Shown here piece by piece: positions 1 through 8,045 of a DNA stretch of 64,000 nt. Below the pieces are notes generated by a model. The model did not search any database. It was not told where the DNA came from and worked only from the letters and a program-made list of their open reading frames with translations. This DNA is from Actinomadura violacea (lineage in GTDB: Bacteria; Actinomycetota; Actinomycetes; Streptosporangiales; Streptosporangiaceae). Numbering within the stretch: the stretch's first letter is position 1; each line of letters opens with the position of its first letter. A program made the position numbers and the translations under genes. The stretch is taken from positions 1-64,000 of the forward strand of contig NZ_JAGEPF010000006.1 of the NCBI RefSeq assembly GCF_017573465.1, in the 5' to 3' direction.

Positions 1-3
1 CCC

Positions 4-24
4 GCCGCCCCTCGGCGGGGCGGC
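4..24 (-). terminator. Hairpin after the radical-SAM gene
   Basis: GCCGCCCC pairs with GGGGCGGC around a five-base loop. It lies just downstream of the minus-strand gene ending at 70 and is a plausible terminator, but there is no U-run and GC-rich hairpins are common here. Confidence 0.35.
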
Positions 25-69
25 GCGCCGACCCCCGCGCTCGCCGCCGCCCCGCCGCGCCCACCGGGG

Positions 70-732
70 TCACCGTCGGGCCGCTCGTCGGGGCTCCTCG
101 CCGCTCGTGCCCCCGCCTGCCGTGCCGGTGCCGGGGCCGGTGCCGCCGCCGCGTCCGCCGCGGCCGAAGCCCGCGGCCAGGGCCCGGGGCGGCACGCCGA
201 CCAGCAGCGCCTGCCCGCCGCGGACCCGCACCTCCGCGCGGCGCGGGCCGCCGGCCAGCTCGCCCGCCGCGCCCGCGAGCCGCCCCGTCAGCTGGTGGAT
301 CCGCTGGTTGGCGCTGCCGCGCAGCCCCCGGTCGTCGTCGCGGGACCGCACGTACCGGCCGTCGATCAGGACGTCCACCTCGGCGAGCAGCGCCTCGGCG
401 TCCTCCCGCCCCGCCAGCTCGGACCTGCGGAACCCGGTGAAGCAGATGACCGACACGTCGCGCTGCGCGCGCGCCGCCCGGACCATGGCCGCGAGCCCGT
501 CCGCCTGCGCCATCGGCTCCCCGCCCGACAGCGTGAGGCCGGTGACGTCCGGGTCCGCCAGCAGCTCGTCCGCCAGCTCGTCCGGCGCCGCCCGGCGCGC
601 CTCGCGGAACGGGATCCACTCCGGGGCGAGGCAGCCCCGGCAGCGGAACGGGCAGCCCTGCACCCACACCACCGACCGCAGCCCCGGGCCGAGCGCCCGC
701 GTCCCGACGCACGTCTCCGCCACGTTGATCAC
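70..732 (-). CDS. NrdG-like radical-SAM (4Fe-4S single-cluster) protein
   Basis: A 220-residue protein read from a GTG start that overlaps the stop of the upstream DUF4407 gene (GTGA). The cluster motif is C27-x3-C31-x2-C34, followed by an SGGEP SAM-binding motif at about residues 69-73 and a GSANQRIHQLT stretch typical of anaerobic ribonucleotide-reductase activases. Family members use a [4Fe-4S] cluster and SAM to generate a 5'-deoxyadenosyl radical. No glycyl-radical enzyme partner is visible in the window, so the substrate is unknown and 'reductase activase' would be an over-call. Translational coupling suggests it works with the DUF4407 membrane protein. The Gly/Pro/Thr-rich C-terminal tail (about the last 35 residues) looks disordered. 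Confidence 0.85.
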   Translation of the reverse strand: MINVAETCVGTRALGPGLRSVVWVQGCPFRCRGCLAPEWIPFREARRAAPDELADELLADPDVTGLTLSGGEPMAQADGLAAMVRAARAQRDVSVICFTGFRRSELAGREDAEALLAEVDVLIDGRYVRSRDDDRGLRGSANQRIHQLTGRLAGAAGELAGGPRRAEVRVRGGQALLVGVPPRALAAGFGRGGRGGGTGPGTGTAGGGTSGEEPRRAARR

Positions 733-2588
733 CGGTTCCGGCCCTGCCGCCAGTTCGTCAGCGGCCCGAAGATCCGGTCCCGGTGCGACCGGCGCGTGCC
801 GTCGTCCAAGAGGCCCTCGTAGCCGGACGGCCTGAGCCGCGGCTGCGGCGCGACGTCGGGGCCTTCGCCGCCGGCAAGGGGGTTGCCGTACGGGGCGGGG
901 TCGCCGTACGGGGCGGGGCTGCCGTACGGGCCGGGGCTGCCGTACGGGGCCGCGTTGCCGTTCGCGCCGGCATTGCCGTTCGCGCCGCCGCCGTACCGCG
1001 GGTCGCCAGGCTGGCCGTTCACCACGCGGACGTTCGACGGCCCGCCACCCGCGAAACCGCCGTTCCCGGACGGCGCCGGACGGCCACCGTCGGGAAAGCC
1101 GCCATTGCCGGGGGCGGCGCCCCCGTGAACCGGCGGGTCGAACGCGACGCCGCCCGGGTTCGCGGGCGGCATCGGCGGGCCGAACGCCATGCCCCCCGGA
1201 TTCCGCGGCGCCATCGGACGGTCGTAACCCGGCTCCGACCGGACGTACTGGTCGAGGTCGGCGGGGATACGCGCCATCTCGCGACGCTTCCACTCCTCCA
1301 ACGCGGCCTCGCCGACCTCGCCCTCGGCCATCGCCGTCCGCTGCGCGAGGCTCTCCAGCATCGCGCGGCGCGCGTCGTACACCAGGCCCGCGTACTTGAC
1401 GTCGTCGGCGGCGCGGACCCGTGCGACGTCCGCGTCGCGCCGCGCGAGGTGCGCGCCGGTCTCCCGGTTCTCCCGCTCGTGCGCCGCGACGAGGTCGTCG
1501 TACACGGTCGGCGGCCCGAGGATCTGCAGCATCTTCACCAGCACCGGCAGCAGCTCGATCGCGATGAACATCAGCGTGACGAACAGGTGCGCGGTGCCGA
1601 TCGTGCCGTTCTTCTGCGACAGCCGGTTGAGGGCCTCCAGCCGCAGCGCCATCCCGTCGGAGTTGCGGGTGTCGGCGGCGTGCTGGGCCTGGAGCGCGGA
1701 CTGCTGCTTCTTCAGCCGCGTCAGCTCGGCGTTCACGCCTTCGGCGCCGCCCTGCCCGGTCAGCTCGTTCTGCGCGTCCTGCACGCCCTTGGTCTTGAGC
1801 TGCGCCATGTAGTTCTTGAGCTGGGTGTCGGCGGTGTCGAAGTCGCGCTTGGTGTCGTCGTAGTCCTGGATGCGCTTGCGGGCCTCGGGGCCGAGGCCGG
1901 CGCGGCCCGTCCCGCACTTGCCGAGCTGCTCGCAGGTCAGCTTCTCGCGCCGCTGCTCGAGCTGCTTCTGCAGCTCGTCGCGCTTGTCCTGGAGCTGCTT
2001 GAGGGTGGGGTCGGCGTCCGGCGTGGCGGGCAGGCCGCCGGAGGTGACCTGCGCCTCGAGTTGCTGCTTGCGCTTCTCCAGCCAGTCGATGCGCTTGCCG
2101 ACCTGGTCGCCCGCGGTCTGCGCCTGGTACTTGGACTCCGCCTCGGCGTGCAGGACGTTGACCTCCTGCGAGATCTCCGGCGCGAAGATCTGCAGGACGA
2201 TCGGCATCGACAGCACGAAGCCGAACAGCAGCGCGAGCAGCAGCCGGGGCAGCGCCAGGAACAGCACGCCGGCCTTGCTGGCGGTGCGGGTCATCGAGGC
2301 GACCAGCCAGCGGTCCAGCGACAGGATGCCGAGGAACCAGCCGGCCGTCAGCAGCACGATCACCGGCCACGGCGCCTTCAGCGCGATGTGCAGCGCCGCC
2401 GCCATCGACACCCCGGCCAGCGCGGCGGTGAAGATGACGACGCTGCCGAGGCCCTGGAAGCGCGTCTTGTCGGTGGGGGACCGCCGCAGGATGTCGCGGT
2501 TGACGCCGGACGCCCACAGCAGCGGGGAGAACCGGGGCCCGTCGCGCCGGGGGGCGGGCGGCGGGGGCGGGGTGCTCGCTTCGGTCAT
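729..2588 (-). CDS. DUF4407 membrane protein with long coiled coil
   Basis: 619 residues. Hydrophobic segments lie at about 47-70, 74-91, 107-134 and 331-357; between the third and fourth is a charged, Gln/Lys/Glu-rich stretch (about 140-320) likely to form a coiled coil, the typical DUF4407 layout. The C-terminus after about 440 is low-complexity, with repeated PYG-x-P units near 560-590. Function of DUF4407 is unknown. The chosen ATG has GAGGG about 8 bases upstream. A second in-frame ATG at 2891 has a stronger GGAGG with five-base spacing and would add 101 Pro/Arg-rich residues, so a 720-residue form is possible. It overlaps the downstream radical-SAM gene by 4 bases. Confidence 0.8.
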   Translation of the reverse strand: MTEASTPPPPPAPRRDGPRFSPLLWASGVNRDILRRSPTDKTRFQGLGSVVIFTAALAGVSMAAALHIALKAPWPVIVLLTAGWFLGILSLDRWLVASMTRTASKAGVLFLALPRLLLALLFGFVLSMPIVLQIFAPEISQEVNVLHAEAESKYQAQTAGDQVGKRIDWLEKRKQQLEAQVTSGGLPATPDADPTLKQLQDKRDELQKQLEQRREKLTCEQLGKCGTGRAGLGPEARKRIQDYDDTKRDFDTADTQLKNYMAQLKTKGVQDAQNELTGQGGAEGVNAELTRLKKQQSALQAQHAADTRNSDGMALRLEALNRLSQKNGTIGTAHLFVTLMFIAIELLPVLVKMLQILGPPTVYDDLVAAHERENRETGAHLARRDADVARVRAADDVKYAGLVYDARRAMLESLAQRTAMAEGEVGEAALEEWKRREMARIPADLDQYVRSEPGYDRPMAPRNPGGMAFGPPMPPANPGGVAFDPPVHGGAAPGNGGFPDGGRPAPSGNGGFAGGGPSNVRVVNGQPGDPRYGGGANGNAGANGNAAPYGSPGPYGSPAPYGDPAPYGNPLAGGEGPDVAPQPRLRPSGYEGLLDDGTRRSHRDRIFGPLTNWRQGRNR

Positions 2589-2891
2589 GTGCTGGGCCCT
2601 CACTGGACGTTCGGTCGGGGGGACGGGCCCGGTCGGGGAGAGGGGCCCGCGCGAAGGAACAGGGGGGATCCGGTCCGCGGTGGGAGGGGGGTTCGGCCGC
2701 AGGAGCGCGCGCAGCCGGCCGGGCGCGCGGCGGCGGAGCACGCCGTCGCGCAGGGGCTCGGCGCGCTCGTCCAGGTCCTCGATGGGGCGGCCGGGTGCGC
2801 GGGCGCCGGCGGTGGGGGCGTGCGGCGGCAGGACCCGGGCGCGCGGCCGGGCCGCCCGCGGGCCCCGCTCGCCGGCTCGTTCCCACGCCAT

Positions 2892-3197
2892 TCGCACCTC
2901 CGCCGTGGCGTTCGGCCACCACCGGTCCGCCGGACATCCGCCGGACGGCAGGGCGGACCCGCGATGCCACCGGCCTTCAGTTGTGACGCATCCCTTACCG
3001 AGAGAGTTCGTCAAATACTGGCAGTTATTGAGAGGACCTTGTGAGTCTCCTGACACACATGGGAGAAGTGACCGCAATTGGCCGTATATGGCCGGTTTCG
3101 GAATTCCGCAGGGGTTGCGCACCGGCGCCCCGCGCGCCGGTCCCGGCCGCAGACTGGACGGGCCCAGGCCGTGCGACGGAGAGGAACGGCACGCCCG
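2892..3197. promoter_or_regulatory. Divergent intergenic region, no gene seen
   Basis: About 300 bases between the minus-strand DUF4407 gene and the plus-strand kinase remnant. It is noticeably more AT-rich than its flanks around 2975-3110 and holds a near-palindrome GGCC-GTATAT-GGCC at 3080-3093. Promoters in both directions are expected here, but no convincing -35/-10 pair could be assigned. Confidence 0.35.
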
Positions 3198-3806
3198 ATG
3201 AGACCGCTCCGGCCCACCGACCCCCGGCGGATCGGCCGGCTCGGCAGCGGTGGCAGCGGCCAGGTGTACCTGGCGCGCTCGCCCGGCGGCCGCCCGGTCG
3301 CCGTGAAGGTCGTGCACGGGCACCTGGCCGCGAGCGAGCGGTTCCGGACCCGGTTCGCGCGGGAGGCCGCGGCGGCGCGCCGGGTCGGCGGGTTCCACAC
3401 CGCCCAGGTCGTCGACCTCGCCCCGGACGCGGACCCGCCGTGGCTGGTCACCGCGTACGTGCCGGGACCGTCGCTGCGCGACGCCGTCCAGGAGCACGGC
3501 CCGCTGCCGCCCGCGATGCTGACGGCGCTCGGCGCGGGCCTCGCGGAGGGGCCCGCGGCGGTGCACGCCGCGGGGCTGGTGCACCGCGACCTGAAGCCGG
3601 GCAACGTCGTCCTCGCGGCGGACGGCCCGCGCATCATCGACTTCGGGATCGCGCACGCGCTGGACGCGTCGGAGCTGACGGCGTCCGGCGCCGTGCTGGG
3701 GACGCCCGCGTACATGTCGCCCGAGCAGGCGCGCGCCGAAGCCGTCGGCCCGCTCCACCGAACCTGGCGGGCACGAGCCTTCCAAGCCCTCGCCCGCGCC
3801 GCCTAA
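3198..3806 (+). pseudogene. Truncated Ser/Thr protein kinase (Pkn) fragment
   Basis: The reading frame opens with a full kinase N-lobe: Gly-loop GSGGSG at residues 16-21, lysine K37, then H129-R130-D131-L-K-P-G-N and D148-F-G, and reaches the activation-segment MSPEQ near residue 176. Homology stops there, just after the APE-equivalent motif, and the frame runs about 25 unrelated residues to a stop. The C-lobe, juxtamembrane and sensor parts of a normal bacterial Pkn are missing. A purine-rich GGAGAGG lies about 13 bases before the ATG, so a short protein could still be made, but an active kinase is unlikely. It abuts other gene fragments, consistent with deletion/rearrangement. Confidence 0.75.
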
Positions 3807-4009
3807 GCCCGTGGAGAAGTGCCGCCCCTATGTGCCGGTCAAGCGCGCGGGCGGCCATCGGCCCGTGCATGCGCACGGCCCCGGAGTGTGCGGCCCCTAT
3901 ACCCACCTCCCGTCCAAGGCCGGGACCTACCACGTCGCCGCGAGCGCATCGGCCGTGGACGCCGCCCTCCCGCCCGAATGGCCGCCGCGCCGCGTCAGCC
4001 GGCGACGGC
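3807..4009. other. Unassigned stretch between gene remnants
   Basis: Roughly 200 bases between the kinase remnant and the AfsR-type remnant. No frame on either strand shows recognisable homology or consistent coding character. It probably contains rearrangement junctions. Confidence 0.3.
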
Positions 4010-4740
4010 TGGGACAGCGGCGGGCTCCTCACCGCATGGACGGCCCGCTGGCGCGCCCTCGGCGACGCCCCGCCGGACGACGCGCCGCCCGACGACCTGC
4101 CGCCGGGCAACCTGCGGCCCGCGCTGACCAGGTTCGTCGGCCGCGAACGCGAGCTCGCCGAAGGCGCCGCGCTGCTCGCCGCCGGCCGGCTCGTCACCCT
4201 GACCGGCGTCGGCGGCGCCGGCAAGACCCGGCTCGCCCTCCGGCTCGTCTGGCCGGCCGAACTCGCCGGCCTCACCGAGCCCGGGATGGCCGCCCGCGCC
4301 GTCGCCGTCGCCGCCGCCGCCGCCCTCGGCGTCCAGGTCGACGCCGGCCGCGACCCCCTCGACGCGGTCGCCGAGACGCTCCGCGGCCGCCCCGCGCTGC
4401 TCGTCCTCGACAACTGCGAGCACCTGCTCGCCGAGGCCGCCGCGCTGACCCGCGCCCTGCTGCGCGCCGCCCCCGCCCTGCGCGTCCTCGCCACCGCCCG
4501 GGAACCGCTCGCCATCGCGGGCGAGCGGCTCCTCGCCGCCGGCCCCCTCCCGCTGCCGGACGGCGACGCCCGCTCCGCCGCCGTCGACCTGTTCACCGAC
4601 CGCGCCACCGCCGCCGTCCCCGGGTTCCGGCTCACCGACGCCAACCGCGCCGCGGTCGTCCGGGTCTGCCGGATGCTGGAGGGGCTGCCGCTCGCCCTCG
4701 AACTCGCCGCGCCCCGGCTGCGCCTGCTCACCCTCGAGCG
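4010..4740 (+). pseudogene. AfsR/LuxR-type regulator ATPase core fragment
   Basis: One frame encodes a block typical of BTAD/AfsR-like regulators: a linker, LTRFVGRERELAE, Walker A (GVGGAGKT), then LLVLDNCEHL (Walker B), ATAREPL and LEGLPLALELAAPRLR. There is no start codon, BTAD or DNA-binding domain before it and no TPR region after it. The segment between Walker A and ELAGLTEPG is shorter than usual, suggesting a small internal deletion. At about 4735-4740 the homology stops where the opposite-strand effector remnant begins. This is a both-ends-truncated remnant, and the exact boundaries are estimates. Confidence 0.7.
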
Positions 4741-5427
4741 ACGGTGCCCTCGACGGTCGCGACGAGATCGGCGGAGACGGCGCCCTCCGCCGTCGCGGCG
4801 AGGGTCTCCGCCTCGACGGGCCCGAGGATGGCCGCGGCCTCCGCGGAGTCCAGCGCGGCGCCCGCCACGTCGGACCCGCCGCCGGTCACGGGGGTCAGCA
4901 GGCCCGCGACGAGGCTGGTCAGGCCGACGGCGATGCCCGCCTCGGCGAGCTTGCGCTCCACCTCGGAATGCGCGTGGTCGATCACGCCGGCGAAGTGGTC
5001 GCATGCGGTGGCGATCTCCCGGCACAGCTCCGCCAGCCCGCCCAGGAGCGTGCGGCTGTTGCACGATCCGTAGATCCCGCTCCAGTAGTCGGAGATGGCG
5101 GGGGACTCCCGGCTGCGGTTGTCGGTGATGCCGTGGACGGTGGTGGACAGCCGCGTTCCGATGCCGTCCACGTCCGTCGCGGCGGTGCGCCAGGCGGAGG
5201 CGGCGGCGCGGAGCCTCTCCTGGTGGCCGTTGGGCCAGTACTTCGCGAGGACGTCCGGCAGGAACGAGTCGCCGGGGCCGACCGGGACGGTCGTTGCCCG
5301 CCATGCCGGCGGCGTGGTCCAGTGCCACCTGGAGCCGCATCCACGCCGTGCCGACGTCGCCCTGTGCCCGGGCGAACCGGCCGGCGGCGCCGATGACCTG
5401 CTCGGGCGTGATGTCGACGGTCGTCAT
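4728..5427 (-). pseudogene. Type VII-secreted / polymorphic-toxin-like effector remnant
   Basis: The ATG at 5427 overlaps the stop of the WXG100 remnant (ATGA). The first ~45 residues (TPEQVIGAAGRFARAQGDVGT...) resemble the N-terminal helical part of actinobacterial WXG/LXG-like secreted proteins. At about 5290-5305 the frame is lost; the recognisable continuation (FLPDVLAKYWPNGHQERL... then CNSRTLLGGLAELCREIATACDHFAG) is in another frame, readable from a GTG at 5171 to the stop at 4728. The normal segment between them appears deleted. The C-terminal half, where a toxin domain would lie, is replaced by the AfsR-like remnant. Not a functional full-length effector. Confidence 0.7.
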
Positions 5428-5610
5428 TTCCCACGCCACATGCGCAGGTTGGCGTCCGTGGAGATGCCGAAGTCGCCGTGCGCGTGCCGGATCGCCGCAT
5501 GGAAGGACGCGATGGCGTCGGCCATGCGCCGGGCGTCGGCCATCCAGCGGTCGTGAGCCTTCTCATAGGTCTCGCTGGCGTCGCCCGTCCACTCCGGAAG
5601 AGTGCCGCGC
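5424..5610 (-). pseudogene. WXG100 (ESAT-6-like) protein, C-terminal half only
   Basis: The frame ending at 5424 contains PEWTGDASETYEKAHDRWM...MADAIASFHAAIRHAHGDFG, the W-x-G turn and second helix of a WXG100 small secreted protein. The first helix is missing: upstream the frame runs into a Pro/Thr-rich, G-rich-DNA segment with no homology. It is followed, with a 4-base overlap, by the effector remnant, as in an esx-type operon. The 5' boundary near 5610 is where similarity ends. Confidence 0.7.
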
Positions 5611-5620
5611 AAGCGGAGTG

Positions 5621-5672
5621 GCGGGGGTGTTGCGGGGGTGGGGTGGGTGGGGGTCGTATGGGGGTGTGGGCA
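5621..5672 (+). other. G-run tract with quadruplex potential
   Basis: The plus strand carries six or more runs of three to five G separated by one to eight bases between the WXG100 remnant and the SDR promoter. The spacing meets the usual G-quadruplex pattern. Whether it has a regulatory role is unknown. Confidence 0.45.
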
Positions 5673-5716
5673 GGTATTTGCGGGTCGAGGACGACGTGGT
5701 CGGGGCGCGGGTGCGC

Positions 5717-5764
5717 TTGACAATGAGTGGGTACTCACTCAGGCTAGGAATGAGCGCACACTCA
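5717..5764 (+). promoter_or_regulatory. SDR promoter with two TetR-like half-site palindromes
   Basis: A TTGACA box at 5717-5722 is followed by TGAGT-GGGT-ACTCA (5724-5737) and TGAG-CGCACA-CTCA (5751-5764), whose starts are 27 bases apart. Paired palindromes over a promoter are typical of TetR-family control. No regulator gene is adjacent, so the cognate protein would be encoded elsewhere. Confidence 0.5.
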
Positions 5765-5779
5765 GTCAGGGAGGCATCG

Positions 5780-6565
5780 ATGTACCCGGAGCTCAACGGC
5801 AAGGTCGTCGTCATCACCGGCGGATCGCGCGGGATCGGCGCGGACACCGCACGGGCGTTCGCCGAGGAGGGCGCGCGGGTCGCGGTGCTCGGGCGGGACC
5901 GGGACGCGCTGGACCGCGTCGCGAAGGAGACCGGCGGCATCGGGATCGTCGCGGACGTGACGGACCTCGCCGCGATCGAGGACGCGCGCCGCCGCGTCGA
6001 GGCGGAGCTCGGGCCCGCGGACGTGGTCTGCGCGTTCGCGGGCGGCGGGATCGCGCGGCCCGGGCCGACCGCCGCCATGTCGGAGGAGGAGTGGCACTCG
6101 GTCGTCGACGGCAACCTCACCGCGACGTTCCTCACGCTGAAGAGCTTCCTGCCGGGCATGCAGGAGCGCCGCGCCGGGGCGATCGTCACGATGTCGTCGT
6201 CGGCGGGGCGGATGCCGTCCAACCTGCCGAGCGCGGGGGGACGGGAGATGGGCAACCCGTGGGGCGCGCCGGTCGCCTACGAGGCGGCGAAGGCCGGGAT
6301 CCAGGCGCTGACCAGGCATGTCGCCGCGGAGGTCGGCGGCGACGGGGTGCGGGTGAACTGCGTCGCGCCGGCGGCGATCCGCACCGAGCGCACCGAGCGG
6401 TTCATGCCGCGGGAGGTGCAGGACTTCGTCGCCGCGTCCCACCCGCTCGGCCGCATGGGCGAGGCGCGCGACGTCGCGTCGGCCGCGATGTTCCTGGCCT
6501 CGGCGCAGTCGTCGTGGCTCACCGGCCTGACCCTGGACGTCGCCGGCGGCAAGATCATGCTGTGA
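5780..6565 (+). CDS. Short-chain dehydrogenase/reductase (classical SDR)
   Basis: 261 residues with the NAD(P)-binding TGGSRGIG at 13-20, the catalytic Asn in DGNLT (N112), Ser at about 139-141, and Y167-x3-K171. This is a complete classical SDR that should reduce or oxidise a carbonyl/hydroxyl group using NAD(P)H; the substrate cannot be told. The ATG is chosen because GGAGG sits 5 bases upstream, even though the frame is open far upstream. It appears monocistronic behind a promoter with two inverted repeats. Confidence 0.88.
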   Translation: MYPELNGKVVVITGGSRGIGADTARAFAEEGARVAVLGRDRDALDRVAKETGGIGIVADVTDLAAIEDARRRVEAELGPADVVCAFAGGGIARPGPTAAMSEEEWHSVVDGNLTATFLTLKSFLPGMQERRAGAIVTMSSSAGRMPSNLPSAGGREMGNPWGAPVAYEAAKAGIQALTRHVAAEVGGDGVRVNCVAPAAIRTERTERFMPREVQDFVAASHPLGRMGEARDVASAAMFLASAQSSWLTGLTLDVAGGKIML

Positions 6566-6610
6566 CCCCGGCGGGGGCGCCGGCGCGCGGCGCCCCCGGG
6601 GGGAGCGGCG

Positions 6611-7252
6611 TCAGTCGTCCTCGCCGCCGTCCTGCTTCCCGTCGTCCTTCTTGCCTTCGTCCTGCTTCTTGCCGTCGCCGTCCTTCTTGCCGTGGTCGTC
6701 GTGCTCGGCCTTGTTCTTGGTGACCGTGCCGGTGGCGCCGTCGACGAGCAGCTCGTGCTCGGTGCCGTCCTGCCCGGCGACCTCGACCTCCCACGCGGGC
6801 TTGTCGCCCTCGTGCTCCAGCTCCACGGAGGTGACCGCGCCGGAGGCGGACTTCAGCGCGGTCGCGGCGGCCTGCTGGGCGGTGACCTTGGTGTTCTTCA
6901 GGCCCTGCGCCTCGGCGGCGTCGGACTCCTTGCCGGTCTGGTCGGCGGTGACCTTGGCGTTCGAGGCGTCGATCTTCACCTCGTGCCAGGCGCCGTCGCC
7001 CGCGAGGACGTCGATCTCCCAGGCGCCGTCGTCGAGGTCGGCCTCGCCGACGGTGCCGGGGACGGCCTTGAGCGCCGCGCCCATCGCCTGGTCGGCGGTG
7101 ACGGCGGGGGCCTTCTCGGGACGGTCGCCGTCGCCGTGCCCGCCGCCGGCGGCGAGGGCGGTGCCGGCGGTGCCCGCGGCGACGGCCGCGGCGGCGATGC
7201 CGGTGACCAGCAGGCGCTTGCCGGTCATGAACTTGCGCAGATCGGGCTTCAT
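6611..7252 (-). CDS. Secreted PepSY-domain protein
   Basis: 213 residues: a basic N-terminus and hydrophobic segment (about 12-36, ending ALAAG) form a signal peptide, followed by two PepSY-like repeats (about 50-105 and 120-175) and a very hydrophilic Lys/Asp-rich tail. PepSY proteins are extracytoplasmic and often regulate proteases or act with two-component systems. It is divergent from the response-regulator gene, with helical-phase CTGAAG repeats between them, so it is probably a target of that system. Confidence 0.85.
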   Translation of the reverse strand: MKPDLRKFMTGKRLLVTGIAAAAVAAGTAGTALAAGGGHGDGDRPEKAPAVTADQAMGAALKAVPGTVGEADLDDGAWEIDVLAGDGAWHEVKIDASNAKVTADQTGKESDAAEAQGLKNTKVTAQQAAATALKSASGAVTSVELEHEGDKPAWEVEVAGQDGTEHELLVDGATGTVTKNKAEHDDHGKKDGDGKKQDEGKKDDGKQDGGEDD

Positions 7253-7305
7253 GCTTCTCCCCGTCGGATGGTCTGTCGGACGTCACCCACCATGCGGGTA
7301 CGAGG

Positions 7306-7342
7306 CTGAAGGGACCCTGAAGCTTCCTGAAGGGCGCTTCAG
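7306..7342 (+). promoter_or_regulatory. CTGAAG direct repeats, probable response-regulator binding site
   Basis: CTGAAG occurs at 7306, 7317 and 7327 (spacing 11 and 10 bases), and its complement CTTCAG at 7337. One-helical-turn direct repeats are the usual OmpR/PhoB-family recognition pattern. The array sits between the divergent PepSY and response-regulator genes, suggesting autoregulation and control of the PepSY gene. Confidence 0.65.
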
Positions 7343-7366
7343 GTGCGTTCTGGCAGGCTGGAGGGC

Positions 7367-8044
7367 ATGAAGCTGCTGGTGGTCGAGGACGAGCGGCGGC
7401 TCGCGCGGTCCCTGGCCGCCGGGCTGTCCGCCGAGGGGTTCACGGTGGACGTCGCGCACGACGGCGTCACCGGGCTCCACCGGGCGGTGGAGGGGGAGTA
7501 CGACCTGGTCGTCCTGGACATCATGCTGCCCGGCCTGAACGGCTACCGGGTGTGCGCGGAGCTGCGCGCCGCCGGGTCGGAGGTGCCGATCCTGATGCTG
7601 ACGGCCAAGGACGGCGAGTACGACGAGGCGGAGGGGCTGGACACCGGCGCCGACGACTATCTGACCAAGCCGTTCTCGTACGTGGTGCTGCTGGCCCGGA
7701 TCCGCGCGCTGCTGCGCCGCCGGACGCGCGGCGGCGCGCCGGAGATCGTGCTCGGGGACCTGCGGGTGGATCCGGCGTCCCGGACGGTCCGGCGCGGCGA
7801 GGAGGAGGTCGAGCTGACCGCGAAGGAGTTCGCCGTGCTGGAGCACCTGGCGGTCAACGCGGGCCGGGTGGTGCCGAAGACGGAGATCATCGAGAACGTG
7901 TGGGACTTCGCCTTCGACGGCGATCCGAACATCGTCGAGGTGTACGTCAGCGCGCTGCGCCGCAAGCTGGACGCGCCGTTCGGGCGCCGGTCGATCGCGA
8001 CGGTGCGGGGCGCGGGCTACCGGCTGAGCACCGACGGCGGCTGA
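7367..8044 (+). CDS. OmpR/PhoB-family response regulator
   Basis: 225 residues. The receiver domain (1-115) has acidic residues E7/D8, phospho-acceptor D51, T79 and K101; a winged-helix DNA-binding domain follows (about 128-222, with the RTVRRGEEEVELTAKEFAVLEHL signature). The ATG is preceded by GAGGG. The kinase gene starts one base after the stop, making a clear two-component operon. With the PepSY protein divergent, the system may sense envelope stress or cationic ligands, but the signal is not shown by sequence. Confidence 0.93.
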   Translation: MKLLVVEDERRLARSLAAGLSAEGFTVDVAHDGVTGLHRAVEGEYDLVVLDIMLPGLNGYRVCAELRAAGSEVPILMLTAKDGEYDEAEGLDTGADDYLTKPFSYVVLLARIRALLRRRTRGGAPEIVLGDLRVDPASRTVRRGEEEVELTAKEFAVLEHLAVNAGRVVPKTEIIENVWDFAFDGDPNIVEVYVSALRRKLDAPFGRRSIATVRGAGYRLSTDGG

Positions 8045-8045
8045 C

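Noticed and set aside
2589-2891. Separate small gene before DUF4407 starting at the ATG at 2891
   Set aside because: It is in frame with DUF4407 with no stop between, so it can only be an N-terminal extension; kept as an alternative start.
783-3044. 753-residue plus-strand open frame opposite the DUF4407 gene
   Set aside because: Low-complexity Arg/His/Leu/Val translation, no homology; the minus strand frame has membrane helices and a coiled coil.
5424-5738. Intact 104-residue WXG100-like protein
   Set aside because: Only the C-terminal half has WXG100 character; the N-terminal part comes from the G-rich tract and is Pro/Thr low-complexity.
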